NCBI GenBank assembly: GCA_007644065.1
Contig: VJWN01000002.1
Span: 756,925-820,924 of the forward strand
Length of the DNA: 64,000 nucleotides
Reading direction: 5' to 3'
Source of the DNA: Margaritispora aquatica
Lineage: Eukaryota; Ascomycota; Leotiomycetes; Helotiales; Discinellaceae
The notes below the pieces were generated by a model. The model saw nothing but the letters and a program-made list of their open reading frames with translations, did no database searches and was not told where the DNA came from. The translations under genes were made by a program, and so were the position numbers. Positions 33,185-45,311 of this stretch are shown here, in pieces; the first letter of the stretch is position 1, and each line of letters begins with the position of its first letter.

Positions 33185-34330
33185 CTAATTCGAGCTAGTA
33201 CTGAAGTAGTACCCATCCCATAGATACAGATAATCCTCCAACACACCACTGACCAAGCTCGGCAGTCTCTCGCTAGTACTATGCAAGAAACCCTTGGTGA
33301 CATTTTCATAGAAAGCACCTCTCATTCCCCACCATCCCATTGCCCAGCCTCGCTTACCCCACTGCTCCCGCTCCAAAGCTGTTGTCCTAAGCCCGTCCTT
33401 CCGTAGTTGTCTAGCTGCGTACTCGATGCTTAAACCCAAGAGCCAAGGCTGCCAGTTCTTCTTGTCCTTGGATCTGGACATTGCGATTGCATAGATGACT
33501 GGTTGTATGATGTGTAGAATCTCAGCGAATTGAGCAGAGCCGCGCACGCTGTTGAGTAGAGCAGAAGGCGCCTTGATATCATCGGCCGTCAATACCTTGG
33601 ACTGCAAATATGCCGAGATATCTGATGGATTTGGAAGTTCAGGGAGACTCAAGCCTGTCCTCTTCATCTTATATTCTTTCGCTCCGCTTCCACTACTTCC
33701 ACTCCCAACTGACCTCTCGCTTCCTTCATGGAAGCCCTCATCCTCAAAGTCCTCTTCACGCTCGTCTTTCTCCGGCTCCTCGGGTATGATCTCTCTTTCT
33801 GGCAGCGCAGGTGTAACAAGCGGCCGTGAGTTTGTGATGCGCAGTAGCAGGAAGCGACATATCGCCTTAATGATCTCCAACACCACCACGATGCGCCAGC
33901 GCGTCTTTTCACCCTTTCTTTTTGCCATCATCTCCCACAACAGCTCAGTATATTGAATCATGGACAATAGTGTCGCGACACGTCTATACATCTTGCTCTT
34001 CGATATCCAGAACTTTGTGTATCGGTTATGTGGACTCTGCTGATTTGGCACACCTGGAAGTTTGGAGATCGCGCGCGTGAGCAGCGTATCATGGTACATT
34101 GATAGAAGTTGAATGGAAGAGTGTAAAGATTCTGATGCAAGTTCGGCATCTCGAAATCGTCCTGGAATGATGTATGTGAGACTTCGGAGAGCGCTTTCGA
34201 TTTGGGTGACCGACGACTGGTTCTTCGTGATGAACTGTCCATACATGCGCAAATACTTGGTTGGATTTAGGTTGGGAAGCTTTGAGATTCCTATGCCTTT
34301 CCGCGCGCTGGCGGACTTGGTGGAATCCAT
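33185..34330 (-). CDS. pex16: peroxisomal membrane protein Pex16
   Basis: Pex16 is an integral peroxisomal/ER membrane protein required for peroxisome biogenesis and membrane protein insertion. A single 381-residue exon matches the family length. Features include PTKYLRMYGQFITKNQSSVT and IESALRSLTYIIPGRFRDAE near the N-terminus, the typical Pex16 opening, and a hydrophobic IVVVLEIIKAICRFLLLRI around residue 145-165. A central acidic low-complexity segment (EPEKDEREEDFEDEG) is followed by IIQPVIYAIAMSRSKDKKNW with QPWLLGLSIEYAARQ, the conserved C-terminal membrane region. It is divergent from the F-box gene with 276 bp between starts. The ATG at 34330 is the only sensible start. Confidence 0.95.
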   Translation of the reverse strand: MDSTKSASARKGIGISKLPNLNPTKYLRMYGQFITKNQSSVTQIESALRSLTYIIPGRFRDAELASESLHSSIQLLSMYHDTLLTRAISKLPGVPNQQSPHNRYTKFWISKSKMYRRVATLLSMIQYTELLWEMMAKRKGEKTRWRIVVVLEIIKAICRFLLLRITNSRPLVTPALPEREIIPEEPEKDEREEDFEDEGFHEGSERSVGSGSSGSGAKEYKMKRTGLSLPELPNPSDISAYLQSKVLTADDIKAPSALLNSVRGSAQFAEILHIIQPVIYAIAMSRSKDKKNWQPWLLGLSIEYAARQLRKDGLRTTALEREQWGKRGWAMGWWGMRGAFYENVTKGFLHSTSERLPSLVSGVLEDYLYLWDGYYFSTSSN

Positions 34331-34606
34331 TTTGTTGCGATGGTCAAAATCGCGATGACGTCCAGCTGTTGAAGCTGGTGAAGATAAGGAGAGAACAGTC
34401 GCGTCGGGCTAGATATTCGAGAGATCTGTAGTTTTATAGAATGCAAAGGAAAATCGGCCAAAGAAAAAGAAACAAAGATTGAAATTTGAAGTGAGGTTGT
34501 TGATGATATCCTGATTCACAAGGAAAATGATTCAAAGGAGGTGGTTGGCAATGCAAGCAAGCGTGGGGAGCCGAGGCTGAGATTAGATTGATCTTCACAA
34601 GGCTTC

Positions 34607-36559
34607 ATGAACCACAACTTCATTGTCCAACACGACTCGCCACGTCAAACAATGTCTCTGAAACGTCGCTATTCGAGTACAGACTTAAATAATGAGGCAC
34701 CTGCTACTAAGAAGAACCGAGTGCAAGATGCTCAAGATCATGACCGGATAACCATTCTCTCCGATGAGATCATAATTCGAATTCTACACAACCTCCCGAT
34801 ACGGACCTTGATATCTTGTCACCTTGTGTCGCAGCACTTTTATCGTCTGGCAGGAGATTCTCAAATATGGAAGAATCTATACTACGATCGATTTGTGTTG
34901 CCTCGAGCACTGCGCATTCCAGGCTTGAAGACCGCCTCACTAGTACAACAAGATGAGGCCCTACATTTTGCTTCCAGGCGAAGCAAATGGCTAGACGAAA
35001 ATACATTGGTCAATAGAGTAGATGGGAAAACGACGAATTGGAAGAAACAGTACAAATTACGGCATAATTGGAGTATAGGCGCATGCGAAGTGCAAGAGAT
35101 TCATGTGGCGGATCGACCCTCCATTCCTGAGATGCTTGTTCGACTAGCCGAGGGCCTTGTCATTACTGCAGATAAAGAGGATGGTTTGAGAGCATGGGAC
35201 TTGAAGGGGAAAGCAATTGTTGCCCAATGTGAGTTCGAAGCAGGGACTGTGCCGACATGTCTCGCTGTCGATGAGCAGGACTCCAAAACAGGGAAGCTAG
35301 GCATTGTGGTTGGATTTCTGGACGGTGGATGGGGGACCTGGAATTTGGACATGAATGAAAAGTGTTTTGGAAAGAACTATCGCCATCCAAGATCGAGTAA
35401 CGGGACTTTGAGTGCAATCGCATTTTCAAAGCCCTATGTGCTCAGTATCACCGAAGGACAACTTTTGTCTCTGTACTCATTCACACCTGCCCTACCACCA
35501 GAGGAAGATGAAGAAGGTTTAGATGAAGAGGAACAGCAACCAGAGAAATCTGTCGAAAAAATACCGCAAGATTTCAACTTGGAAGAAATTCCTACCATCT
35601 CACCCTCCCCTCGCCTCCTTGCCTCGCTAAAATCTTACACCTCCTGGCCACCCCTCTCCCTCTCAATAAGAACGACACCTACCAACATAACAGCAAGTAT
35701 AGCTTACTCTCTTCCAACCTATTTCTCAGGATATACCGTCGGTCTTCAAGAGTTACACATCTCACCTATAACGGGTCTTATCACATCCTCACGACTCACT
35801 TCTGCTCTACCACAGGGCTTCTCATCTATCTCCGCCTCACCATCTGGCTCGTCCACCCCTACTCCCAATACAGCAGGAGGAACAGGCAACGCGGGAGTTG
35901 GAATCACAAACCCAAGACCAACCACGCTATCCTATTCACATCCCTACATTCTCGCCACCCACCCAGACAACACGCTGACACTATACCTCTGCACCTCAAC
36001 CTCCACCACACTTTCCATAACGCCCGGGACCAAGCTCTGGGGCCACACGTCATCTGTATGTTCTGCTGAGATCACGCCGCGCGGAAAAGCCGTCAGCGTT
36101 AGCACGCGCGGCAATGAGTTGCGGGTGTGGGAGCTTGAGGGCGGAGCATCGTTCGCCTCAGGCGTGAGCGGTGGTGGTGTAAACAGCCACGGCGGGAGCA
36201 CGGGCTACGCACGGAAAGAGATGGCCAGGGCGAGAGGGAGGAGCGCCAAAATGGTAGAGAGGAGCGTGCAGATTCTCGCGTCTCCGTCCTCCGCCTCATC
36301 CTCATCATCCATACCCTCTCCATTTACCGACACACAGGCACGAAACTTACGGCCACAGTACCAAGCAGAGCCAAATCGTAGTGGTAACGAAGCCAAAGAA
36401 GATAGAAGTACATCAGCAATAGAACTAAATCCAGAGGATAGATATACGCAAGACACGCGCACGCAAAAGCGCTGGGTAGGCTTCGATGACGAGATGGTCA
36501 TTGTGCTGAAGGAGTCTGGGGCTGGGACGCAGGCACTGATGGTATATGATTTTACATGA
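34607..36559 (+). CDS. F-box and WD/beta-propeller-like protein
   Basis: A single exon of 650 residues. An F-box lies at about residues 45-95 (ITILSDEIIIRILHNLPIRT followed by CHLVSQHFYRLAGDSQIWKN), which in known proteins binds Skp1 of an SCF ubiquitin ligase. The rest contains short beta-strand repeats ending in Trp (GLRAWDLKG, GGWGTWNLD, NELRVWELEG), suggesting a degenerate WD-type propeller that would bind substrates. A second in-frame ATG at 34652 begins MSLKRRYSSTD with a basic, NLS-like stretch (KKNRVQ) following; either start is possible. Ser/Thr/Gly-rich loops near residues 405-435 and 540-590 are likely disordered. The target is unknown; no specific orthologue name is claimed. Confidence 0.85.
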   Translation: MNHNFIVQHDSPRQTMSLKRRYSSTDLNNEAPATKKNRVQDAQDHDRITILSDEIIIRILHNLPIRTLISCHLVSQHFYRLAGDSQIWKNLYYDRFVLPRALRIPGLKTASLVQQDEALHFASRRSKWLDENTLVNRVDGKTTNWKKQYKLRHNWSIGACEVQEIHVADRPSIPEMLVRLAEGLVITADKEDGLRAWDLKGKAIVAQCEFEAGTVPTCLAVDEQDSKTGKLGIVVGFLDGGWGTWNLDMNEKCFGKNYRHPRSSNGTLSAIAFSKPYVLSITEGQLLSLYSFTPALPPEEDEEGLDEEEQQPEKSVEKIPQDFNLEEIPTISPSPRLLASLKSYTSWPPLSLSIRTTPTNITASIAYSLPTYFSGYTVGLQELHISPITGLITSSRLTSALPQGFSSISASPSGSSTPTPNTAGGTGNAGVGITNPRPTTLSYSHPYILATHPDNTLTLYLCTSTSTTLSITPGTKLWGHTSSVCSAEITPRGKAVSVSTRGNELRVWELEGGASFASGVSGGGVNSHGGSTGYARKEMARARGRSAKMVERSVQILASPSSASSSSSIPSPFTDTQARNLRPQYQAEPNRSGNEAKEDRSTSAIELNPEDRYTQDTRTQKRWVGFDDEMVIVLKESGAGTQALMVYDFT

Positions 36560-38466
36560 ATATTTCTCTTTTCCCACCAATATTTCGTCATCGTCGTATG
36601 ATTTCGACCATATCATAGAATACGAATAACGTACGATCTTGAATGTTACAATAGACGCTACCTACCTAGGTACAACAATATAGTAAATAGTTGACTACCT
36701 ACGATCAAACCTCGTACATACGTATATGAGTGTGTGCCATTACTATTAAAGTGAAGTACCTTACGTAGAGCGAAAGCAGTCAACCACCTGAGCTACGAAG
36801 AAACCCGAACAAGACACGTTACGATGTGGAGAACTTACCAGACATGAGCGCAGCCCATCTAAGCTCCAAGTTCCAAGTACTAAATTTCCAATCCACAAAG
36901 AGTCATCTACATCCATATATCTCTAGTTATTTGCTCCTTTGTTCATTGATTCATTTACCCTTCCTACCTTAATTGACCAGACCATACGCGCGATCCCAAA
37001 ACCCAACCAAGCAATCAAGCGTACAAAGAAACAATCGAACAAGTGTACAAATGTACAAGCGTATGATACCTTACATAGCTACTTACTTACTTGCCATCGC
37101 ACCTCATACTTCACCCATACCTCACCCATTCTCACCCATTCTCACCCATCAATCAAGCAAGCAAGCAATCATTCAAAGCAGCGCTAAATCCCACTCCCTT
37201 AATATGGAGCTATGGAGAAAACACCAATAAACACCCGACCATCTGATACCCTCAAACCCTCAAACGCGACAAAGAAAGTAAAAAAAGAGAAGAAGCAGAA
37301 GAAGCAGAGGAAGAAAGAGAAACCCCCACGCGACGCGACGGCGTGCTATCAATCAGCAGCGCAAAGCGCAGCAAGCGACATCAGCTACGGGGTTAAATCT
37401 AAAATCTCGCTCGTATGATGGGGGGAAAGATCTAATCAGATCAGATCTGCATCTGAATCTGCATCGGGATAGATGGATGGATGGAGAAAGAAAGAGAGAA
37501 AGAAAAAAAAACGCACAAGCCAGCGCCAGCGCCAACCCCAACCCCAACCCCAAGCCCAGGATCTCACTTGGGTATCGGTATCGGTATCGGTAGTGAAAAG
37601 GGACTCACTACGGCAGAGTACCGAGCCGTTCCCAGCGCATCTCAGCTCAGCTCAGCCCTGCCCTGCCCTGCCCAGCCGCCGTCAACCAAAGATCCGGGAA
37701 CCCAGATGGCACTTCAAGTTCATTTTCACTAGCACTAATATAGAAATGAGAGCATTGGAGTATTGTGTACGATATCAATTTCACGCTATATGTATGGCGA
37801 ACTTCTATCTACTGCTCAGTACAACCTCGATTGTACGTGCCACTCTGACATGAGATTTATCCTCGAATGTCTTGTCGGTCGGTCTCGCTCCTCAAATGCA
37901 TGTAAACCCCGCGTGCAGTGCGCATATGCAGGTCGTCCCATTCCCCATCCCAAAAATCCCCGATCCCATACCCCAACCTAACCTAACCTAATCCCATCCC
38001 ATATCCCAAAACCCCAGGCCATCGTGGCCAATGTCAAAAATCAAGGGGAGTGGTGATAAAAATAAACTCCGAACAGACAAACCATCCGTCCATGTAATGA
38101 TGCCAACATAATGTGTGGTGTAGATAAAAAGCCGAGAAACAAATGCCGTATCCCTGTGCAACAAACATGCATCATCAGGGAACGAGAGTGGAGCTGGGCA
38201 GGCTCGGGGTATCAGCAAACCCAATGCAAATGCAGCGCATGATCCGTAACCATATGTGTTCCCCTCTTCCCCAAATATCCAGGCCGATGATAAAATCCTT
38301 GTCCGTCCAGATTCAAGTTGAATTGAATCTGATCCGTGATGCGAATAACCGTCGTCAATGCAGAATATGTCCGAATAAGGCCGTGAAATGTATCGTCAAT
38401 TTCGTAAGTAAAGATGTGTAGAGGGGCGAAATGAGGTATGGTTGGATGCTGCATCAAGCAGACACC
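36560..38466. other. intergenic, convergent F-box and SWIRM genes
   Basis: About 1.9 kb between two convergent stops. It contains simple-sequence stretches: ACCCATTCTC near 37110-37150, AAG-rich DNA near 37280-37320, CCAACC and GGTATC arrays near 37525-37592. No gene was supported. Confidence 0.5.
37524..37592. repeat. CAGCGC/CCAACC low-complexity and (GGTATC)n
   Basis: Adjacent short arrays: CAGCGC twice, CCAACC about three times and GGTATC about three and a half times. Confidence 0.8.
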
Positions 38467-39651
38467 TCAAACATATTCTCGGATGTATGAAGGATCGAGC
38501 CAGTGAACTTTGTCAAATGCTTGCCAGAGCTTGCTAGCCTTGTTGACATCAATCTTGCACGCTTGTTGCGCATCAGTCTTTCTGAACTCCTTGCCAATCC
38601 TGAATGCTTCGATTCTCTTCATGAAGATTCGTCGCTTTGATGTGAGATAGGTTGCACAATCGAGGCGAAGATTGGATGCCAGGGAGATTTCGTCTGGATG
38701 GAGAAGATGAGCATGAGGATCACCTTTGAGATCGATTGGAGCCCCTCTCCAATCGACCTTCAGTGAGTTTGGTTTGTTTGGAAGGCTGCTGAGTGGCGGG
38801 CAGTAGTCAGGAAGACTATCGAATTCCTTATCCTCTCGAGCAACTTTCTTTACACCCTCTGTTGGAGTACCGCCTCGTCCTCCATTGTGATTGACCGTCT
38901 TTGGAAGCCTCTGTGGCTTGACGACTTTGTATGGTGCCTGCCTGGCAGGCTTATTGGCGGGGATCTGCCTGATGCGTACGCCTGGACCAGCAGGAGCAAT
39001 GGCTGTGTATTTCCTGAACGAATTGTCCTCTCTCAACTGAGCCAATTCTCTCTGTGCCCATAATCGTCGGTTTGCATTGAACGCTTGCAAGACTTGAGAC
39101 TTGAACTCGAGAGCCAATTCGTATTCACTGTGGCGGGGTGGTGAAACTTCTCTGAAAGTCCTGGAGGCTCTCGCTGCAACGTGGTCGTCGACAACTCGAT
39201 GAGTATCGTGTTCGGTGAAGAGTGGCGGTTGAGAGGCAGGGCTGCCTTGGTGAGGAAAGAGGATTGGATCACGGATGACAATGGTTGACGGATCTTCGGC
39301 GGTGTTGATTGTTCTGGTTTCTGGTGATACTGGTGGCGAGAGAGGAGCCTGGATTCTGCCAACTGAATTGGAATGCATTGGCTTCATCATGAGATCAATT
39401 GATGGTCTGGACGTCTTGCGAGAGAAACTGTCTTGAGGAGTTGGCTCTGGTGGAGAGAGCATGGCGGTTTGCGGTGTGAATTGGATCTTGCGTTCGATGT
39501 TGACGAGTTGATTGATGCCAGGCAGGTAGGTGCTGTTGGAATTGGAGGTTTGGGGAGAAGTTGTTAATGGTCGCATGTGTAGATGAGTCGATGAGAAAGT
39601 ATTCTCGAATGTAGTGGAAGGCCGCATGGTCGGAGATGTTTTGTCATCCAT
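38467..39651 (-). CDS. SWIRM-domain protein (Fun19/YOR338W, S. pombe Laf-like)
   Basis: A single exon of 394 residues. The C-terminal about 90 residues form a SWIRM domain, a helical DNA/nucleosome-binding fold of chromatin regulators: LLHPDEISLASNLRLDCATY, then KRRIFMKRIEAFRIGKEFRK, then ACKIDVNKASKLWQAFDKV with WLDPSYI at the end. The N-terminal 180 residues are Pro/Ser/Thr-rich and disordered, with phosphorylation-type SP/TP sites (SPPEPTP, SPPVSPE). There is no amine oxidase or SANT domain, so it matches the small SWIRM-only fungal proteins rather than LSD1 or Swi3. A conserved-looking WRGAPIDLKGDPHAH precedes the SWIRM. The long 6.4-kb upstream gap would fit a regulatory gene. Confidence 0.9.
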   Translation of the reverse strand: MDDKTSPTMRPSTTFENTFSSTHLHMRPLTTSPQTSNSNSTYLPGINQLVNIERKIQFTPQTAMLSPPEPTPQDSFSRKTSRPSIDLMMKPMHSNSVGRIQAPLSPPVSPETRTINTAEDPSTIVIRDPILFPHQGSPASQPPLFTEHDTHRVVDDHVAARASRTFREVSPPRHSEYELALEFKSQVLQAFNANRRLWAQRELAQLREDNSFRKYTAIAPAGPGVRIRQIPANKPARQAPYKVVKPQRLPKTVNHNGGRGGTPTEGVKKVAREDKEFDSLPDYCPPLSSLPNKPNSLKVDWRGAPIDLKGDPHAHLLHPDEISLASNLRLDCATYLTSKRRIFMKRIEAFRIGKEFRKTDAQQACKIDVNKASKLWQAFDKVHWLDPSYIREYV

Positions 39652-41780
39652 GATGAAGTTGTTTGCCTAATGCGCCGTTTTCCCCAAATGTGTCTGCTTA
39701 GTTGTGGCAACTCTCGGAGAAGGAAGCGGAAACTAATGCTCTTAACTCCGCCAAATCGATGGATTTCAGGACAAGCCGGATATTGTAAGATAATTGATTG
39801 TAGAGCGTGGTAAAGTGATTGAAGGCGTTGCGATTCGGTCAGCTGAGTTGTCAGGTTCGGTTCTTTGTGAGTTCCGGATTCCAGTCAATGCGACTGAGCG
39901 CTGAAGTTGGTTGTGGGATTGAGTCAATGGTATCAGAGAATGCAATCGATTGGTAGGAAAGCGAATCGAAGTTTCAGGAACAGTGAGAGAAGAAGTGCGA
40001 AATAAGAAGAGTGCGAGAGGGAGAAGTAATAAGTAGTAATTGGAGAAGCAGCTGAATCGGACTATAAGAGAGAATGACTGGTACCTAGTGGAGGAGGTGA
40101 GGTGAGGTGAGGTGTGAGGTGGTAGGTGGTAGGCTCCGAGATATGATATGAAGGACGAGGTGCGTGTAGGTAGACCAGGCGTGAAGTGCGGTAGTGACTC
40201 CTCGTGATATAAGCCGATGACCAAGATAGGTTGGAGAGAGCTGTAGGCTGCACCCACTATGGTATATTTCCCTTGAGTCAAGTCTGACGGTGACGGTTTA
40301 GGTTCTTGCTTGGTCTGGCTCCCCTCGTCCCCTCGTCTCCTCTTTCACCTCTTCCACCTACCTGCACGCTTCACCAGTAGTCTACCTACGGAAAGCAGAC
40401 GTTAGGCAGCGGTTAAGAAGGAATGCACTCACCTGGTTGGCTGGTTGGGCTGAATGTGTATGGATGTGTATGGATGGGGCACGAATGCGAATCCCTCAGG
40501 TCCTCCTCTTTGTTTGAAGGCTGTGTTTTGAGAGGGGCGCGCGTATCCCAGAAATGTGCCACTGGGAATTGCCAACAGAGAGAGGCAATTGACGAATGGG
40601 AAGTGGAAAATAGAGAGTGGCCATTGGACCTCCACCAGTCAAAAGACGTGGCAGAGTGGTCGGACTGGCTGGACTGACTGGACTGACTGTACTTTGGACT
40701 GGACTGGACTGGGAAGCCAGACCGAACGGGAACTGGATTTGTAAGGCAGGGCAGCGCAGCGCACCACTCCTCACTTCTGCTTTTCTTTCTTTCTGTGCCT
40801 CCCATCAATCCCATCTTCCCCCTCCATGCCTTCCCCCAAGCTTCCATCTTCCCTCGCCCATGTTGGCTATTCATGCGTGTGCAGATATTGTGATGTGTGA
40901 TTTGTGAACCATCCAAGGGTGAGTCATTGCCGTGAATTGGAGAGCCTTGATTTGCGCCATGGAAAGGAACGAGAGAAGGCGGTGGAAACGGTGGAAAGAG
41001 TGGAAAAGAGAAAATCCAAAATGTCCCTCCCCCCTTCCCCCGTCTAGTTTGGTAGTTTGGTGATTTGGGTGAGACTAGTGGTCGGTCTAGACTTCTTTGG
41101 GTATGAGCTAGCGTGTGAGATTTAGAACTAGTGCTCCGCAGTTAGGCTTCAATGCTTGAATGCTTGAATGCTGCAATGCTGCAACGCTTCTGCCTCTTAC
41201 GGAGGTACAACACAACAACAACAACACCAACACCATGAACCTTTAAAGTTTGAAAATGAACTCACCGTTCAATCAAATATCACAATTCCTTCACTTCATA
41301 CTCTTCCACAATTCCACAATTCTCCTGTCAAACTTTTCCTTTCAAATTCATCAATTGCCAACAAACACCTTCTCAATTGAGTGCCACCCACAGCACAATA
41401 CAGGGAGGGAGGGCAATGGACAAACTTTCCAATTGTGTCGTGCATCAATCGGTTTTCAGCTGCAATTGATAATTCGTAAAACCGCATGAACACGCTCCCC
41501 ATCGGCATACGATTGGCATACGATTGGCACCTTATTCTGAGATTAATACGCCAACAATTTGCATTCAATATTATTTTATTATTATTATCATCATCATCAT
41601 CACTTCTCTTCTCCTCATCTTGGGCAAACGCGGCAGATCCTCCCTCCCTCAACACCTCCTCTTTTGGACTCGCCATCCAACAATGGGGGCGCCAATCTCA
41701 TCCCATTGAAACATCAAAACCAATTGGAATGTTACACTAAAACAGGCATGATCTTGCTGCCGCTGCCGCTGCACAATGGC

Positions 41781-41804
41781 CCTCCCCTCCCCTCCCCTCC
41801 CCTC
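41781..41804. repeat. (CCTCC)n microsatellite
   Basis: Perfect pentanucleotide array of about five copies. Confidence 0.85.
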
Positions 41805-42389
41805 AGGTTGCCCCAACTCGATCTACGGAAGTAGGTGGTTGAGGCTGTCTGGAGATGTGATGTCCAGCGTTCTCGTCTCTCCCCCTCTTCATCAAGTTGA
41901 ATTACCCTATTCGGCCGAGACAGAAGCACAGGACGCCCAATTGTCAAGGAGAGGACTGACAAGTTTGGGAAACTTCACCTCGCATTCCACCTTAGGTTCG
42001 CATCATCAGTCAACACGTGTACTTGCTTCTTCATACAAACTCACTCAAATCATGCCGTCATCGTTGGCATCTAGTATTTTGGCCTCTAGCATCTCACGTC
42101 AATTGACTTGGGCCAAGTATGCCTTTCCATGTTCAGGATTGAGCATCGATCATGGATGATGGATCTAAAAATGTACATCTCCTCTCATTCGATCCCAAGA
42201 ACTATTTGGTACTTTACTTTGGGCCTGAGGTGTCTTTCTCCTTCCACACCGAAAGTGCATGTACGTATGAAAGTCGCCACGTTCATCTCTATCTGTCCAC
42301 GCAGGACTTTCGTTCATTTCGCAATTGGATCCCTCGAACTTCCGACGGTCCGGAGTATTCGTACATTCAGATTACTCGTAGTCTGGTGG

Positions 42390-42450
42390 TCTCGTAGTCT
42401 CGTAGTCTCGTAGTCTCGTAGTCTCGTAGTCTCGTAGTCTCGTAGTCTCG
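42390..42450. repeat. 8-bp tandem array (TCTCGTAG)7-8
   Basis: Seven to eight perfect head-to-tail copies of TCTCGTAG ending in TCTCGAATC. Confidence 0.95.
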
Positions 42451-42930
42451 AATCTTCAAACCAGCAGCTTGTTTTCGTGGACATGGACATACAGTAAGGC
42501 ATAAGACCCCCATGAAACGATCATTTGTCAAATGTCATGGAAATCCAAATAGATGTGCAACCATCAGCAAATACCAGCAATCGACCTAACAGCCTACCTA
42601 ACACACACCTGCAGGTCACATGGGTCTGGCGGGGTGAGTTGCAGATGCGAGTGGATCTTCACATGTTCGGTGTCTCACATCATTTTACCCCTCCATCATC
42701 AGCTGTGAAGGACAACACCATCAATCAATCAACAACACCATCTTCCTTCCATCTTGGAGGCCTCCATTTCTTCCCAACTCCCCTCATGAACAAGAATGAT
42801 CACGACTCAATTGTCTCCTGCCCCCACGAGCATTGGAACCAATGGTCGCCCATCTGATCAATTGACCAAAATTTGACTGTGATTGCTGAACATGCGCTTG
42901 AACATCATCCCGCCGCAAGATGGATGCAAG

Positions 42931-42957
42931 GAGGGTGTGGAGGGTGTGGAGGGTGTG
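42931..42957. repeat. 9-bp tandem array (GAGGGTGTG)3
   Basis: Three perfect copies with a diverged fourth. Confidence 0.9.
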
Positions 42958-43075
42958 AAGGAGGGGAAGTCAAGCGTCGTGAAGGTTAGAGTGGCGTTCC
43001 TTTATCCTTTATCGTGTGATCGACTTCTTATCGATACCAGATAACGATAACTTTAAAGACGACGACAATCGGCAA

Positions 43076-43106
43076 TCGACAGTCGACAGTCGACAGTCGA
43101 CAGTCG
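43076..43106. repeat. 8-bp tandem array (TCGACAG T)n
   Basis: About four perfect copies of an 8-bp unit containing the SalI-type hexamer GTCGAC. Confidence 0.9.
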
Positions 43107-45311
43107 GGTTCAGGATACGAAGACAAGAAAAGTATCCATGATTGCCTTGAAAATCCGAACCCAAGACGAGATGGCAGCTGACGATTCCGAAGAGCAGATG
43201 ATGAGTGTCTCCTGTCACACCTTTAAAGTCTTGACTGTTTCCATTTTCTTATCTTCCTAGGCATCGGAGGAGTCCGATGCCTACAGTAATAGATATGAAA
43301 GCTCTAGGATAACCCTTCAATCACATGACCAATGCCACAAACAGCGTCCTCATCGGCAAAAGCGCTTAGAGGTAGAGCCTGAGTCGCGAGCTCCACACCG
43401 TATGTGTTACCGACATCTGCGAACGGGATGTTTTAAGGTTACGGCGTCAACTAGAAACAACATTTCGTCAAATGGTTTTGCGATTGACTTTCAGGCCGAG
43501 CACGTTTGCGGGACGACATGAATCTTCACTGCATTTCCAGGACCGGGTGTCCTCACCGCAACTCAGTAGAATTAATAACCAGGCTACGGGCCTTCGGGTC
43601 TGAAAATGGCAATTGTTGAACGAGGTTGACGTCGTACAAATACTGCGGCTCAGTTATTTGTCTTACTTGACATCAGCCGTGGCGGAGATCATCTGCCCCA
43701 GAGTCAGCCCTGTGCATGTTTTGGCATTCTCAATCCTGGTCGAGGATTGACGAGGCGACCAATTGAGCTTTCTTCTAGGCTCTTAGAACGCCCATTGATC
43801 AATGAATTTTCCTAGTTCTCGGAAAAGACATTGCCAGGCTCAGTCATTAGCAATGCTGAAGGCTTTGGGCTCAATCTCAACAATCTGTTTCAAAGATTGC
43901 CGATTGAAAACGCCTTGCTTTTCTCTCTCTCGTTCTCTCGTTCTCTCTTGTCACTTTGTTTTCCTGGTTGTTTTTGGTTGGCCAGCATCATACGCAAATA
44001 CAAATTAAGCAGGATTGTTGATATTGAGCTGCAGATGCCAGTTGCCTAGCGGCTCTATCAGCAGTGTTCTATCCACCGACGAGACCAAAACATCATGCAT
44101 TGTCACCATGCAGCTGTGTATGTGAGGTGGCCTACAGGTAAGGGAAAAGCTGTTATTTTCACTTGCAGATTTTGCCCTGACTACAAAAGTCTTTCGGCAC
44201 TTAATCACAACGATTGACAAGTTACCGATATGGGGCCACTTGAAAGAAAGCACTCAATCTTGAGGCTGTACCCTTGAAATTAATTCAATATCAATTGACT
44301 GGGTTGCAATTTTATTATCAAGGCTGTACCCCATGGGTCCAAGACAGAATGTAATCTGCCTGTTTTCCCTCCTTTGCAGAGGTAGTTTCCCTCAAGGCTC
44401 CGCTGTATTTGACTGACTTCGTATCTTGCTTAGCCACGACCAAGTATGATGCTGCTCATTCGTCGAGTAAAAGACGTGGTATAAATTCGGGAAACTAGAG
44501 TTCCTCGTATTCCAAAGATACCGTACCCCACAAGTGCAGCATAAAGCCTTCGTATCGTTGAAAGTGAGGCTCCTTCTTCTTACCTACCTACTTATCTACC
44601 CACCTACCCACCCAGCTAGCTCCACAGCACAAACGATGACATGTCCCATAGACTCGACGAAAACGGTTCCTACTTCCAACGTAGATAAAGCAATTCCTTC
44701 GCCTACGGTAATCCGCGTCCAGGGAGGCTTATCCCCGCTCCATTTCATGGGTTAGTTCTTCATTCTCAGCAGCGGGTTCGTTACCCTCACTGTACATGAT
44801 AGTTAGCGTTGCGTTGTCCATTCATAGCACACCCGTCCGTTCGCATAGAACGCGGCATATAGCTGAGCAGAGAGAGGGTGGACCTTAGCTATCTTTGACA
44901 ATAGTCCACTGGCTTGAACGCAGAAGGCTGGGCGCGGGCGGGATGTGAATGAATTGCAAACTAGAGCTGACTTGAGCTGGGCCGGGGAAATTGTAAACTA
45001 AATTAAGCTTGAATCGAGAATTAAGAGAACTTGAGTAGAGAAAGAGGGTTCAAAGAGTTTAGATTTAATTCAATTTCGGTTTAATTTGAATCGAACTTCA
45101 TAATAAGTGTTAGAGTACCAAGTAAGAAGCAAGAACTAAGATCATCCTCTAACCTCCATCCTTCAATCTTCAACCTTCAACAAACACCCATCCAACTCTA
45201 CTAATCCCCAACTCGCCCTCCACTCCATTCCACGATCCCTCCAAATATACTCCACTCCACAGAGCCATCCAATTCACCTTTATCTCACCATACCTCCCTC
45301 ACTTCACCCTT

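Noticed and set aside
39766..40281. 171-residue minus-strand ORF upstream of the SWIRM gene
   Set aside because: No domain, low-complexity composition and position in a probable 5' leader/promoter.
42390..43106. CRISPR-like regular repeats
   Set aside because: They are direct 8-9 bp tandem arrays without spacers in a eukaryotic genome.
43358..43450. Second tRNA-like segment (GCTTAGAGGTAGAGC resembles box A)
   Set aside because: No box B, no T-arm and no closing acceptor stem could be found.
44635..44755. Possible small gene starting MTCPIDSTKTVPTSN
   Set aside because: Only about 40 residues, no continuation by plausible splicing and no recognisable family.
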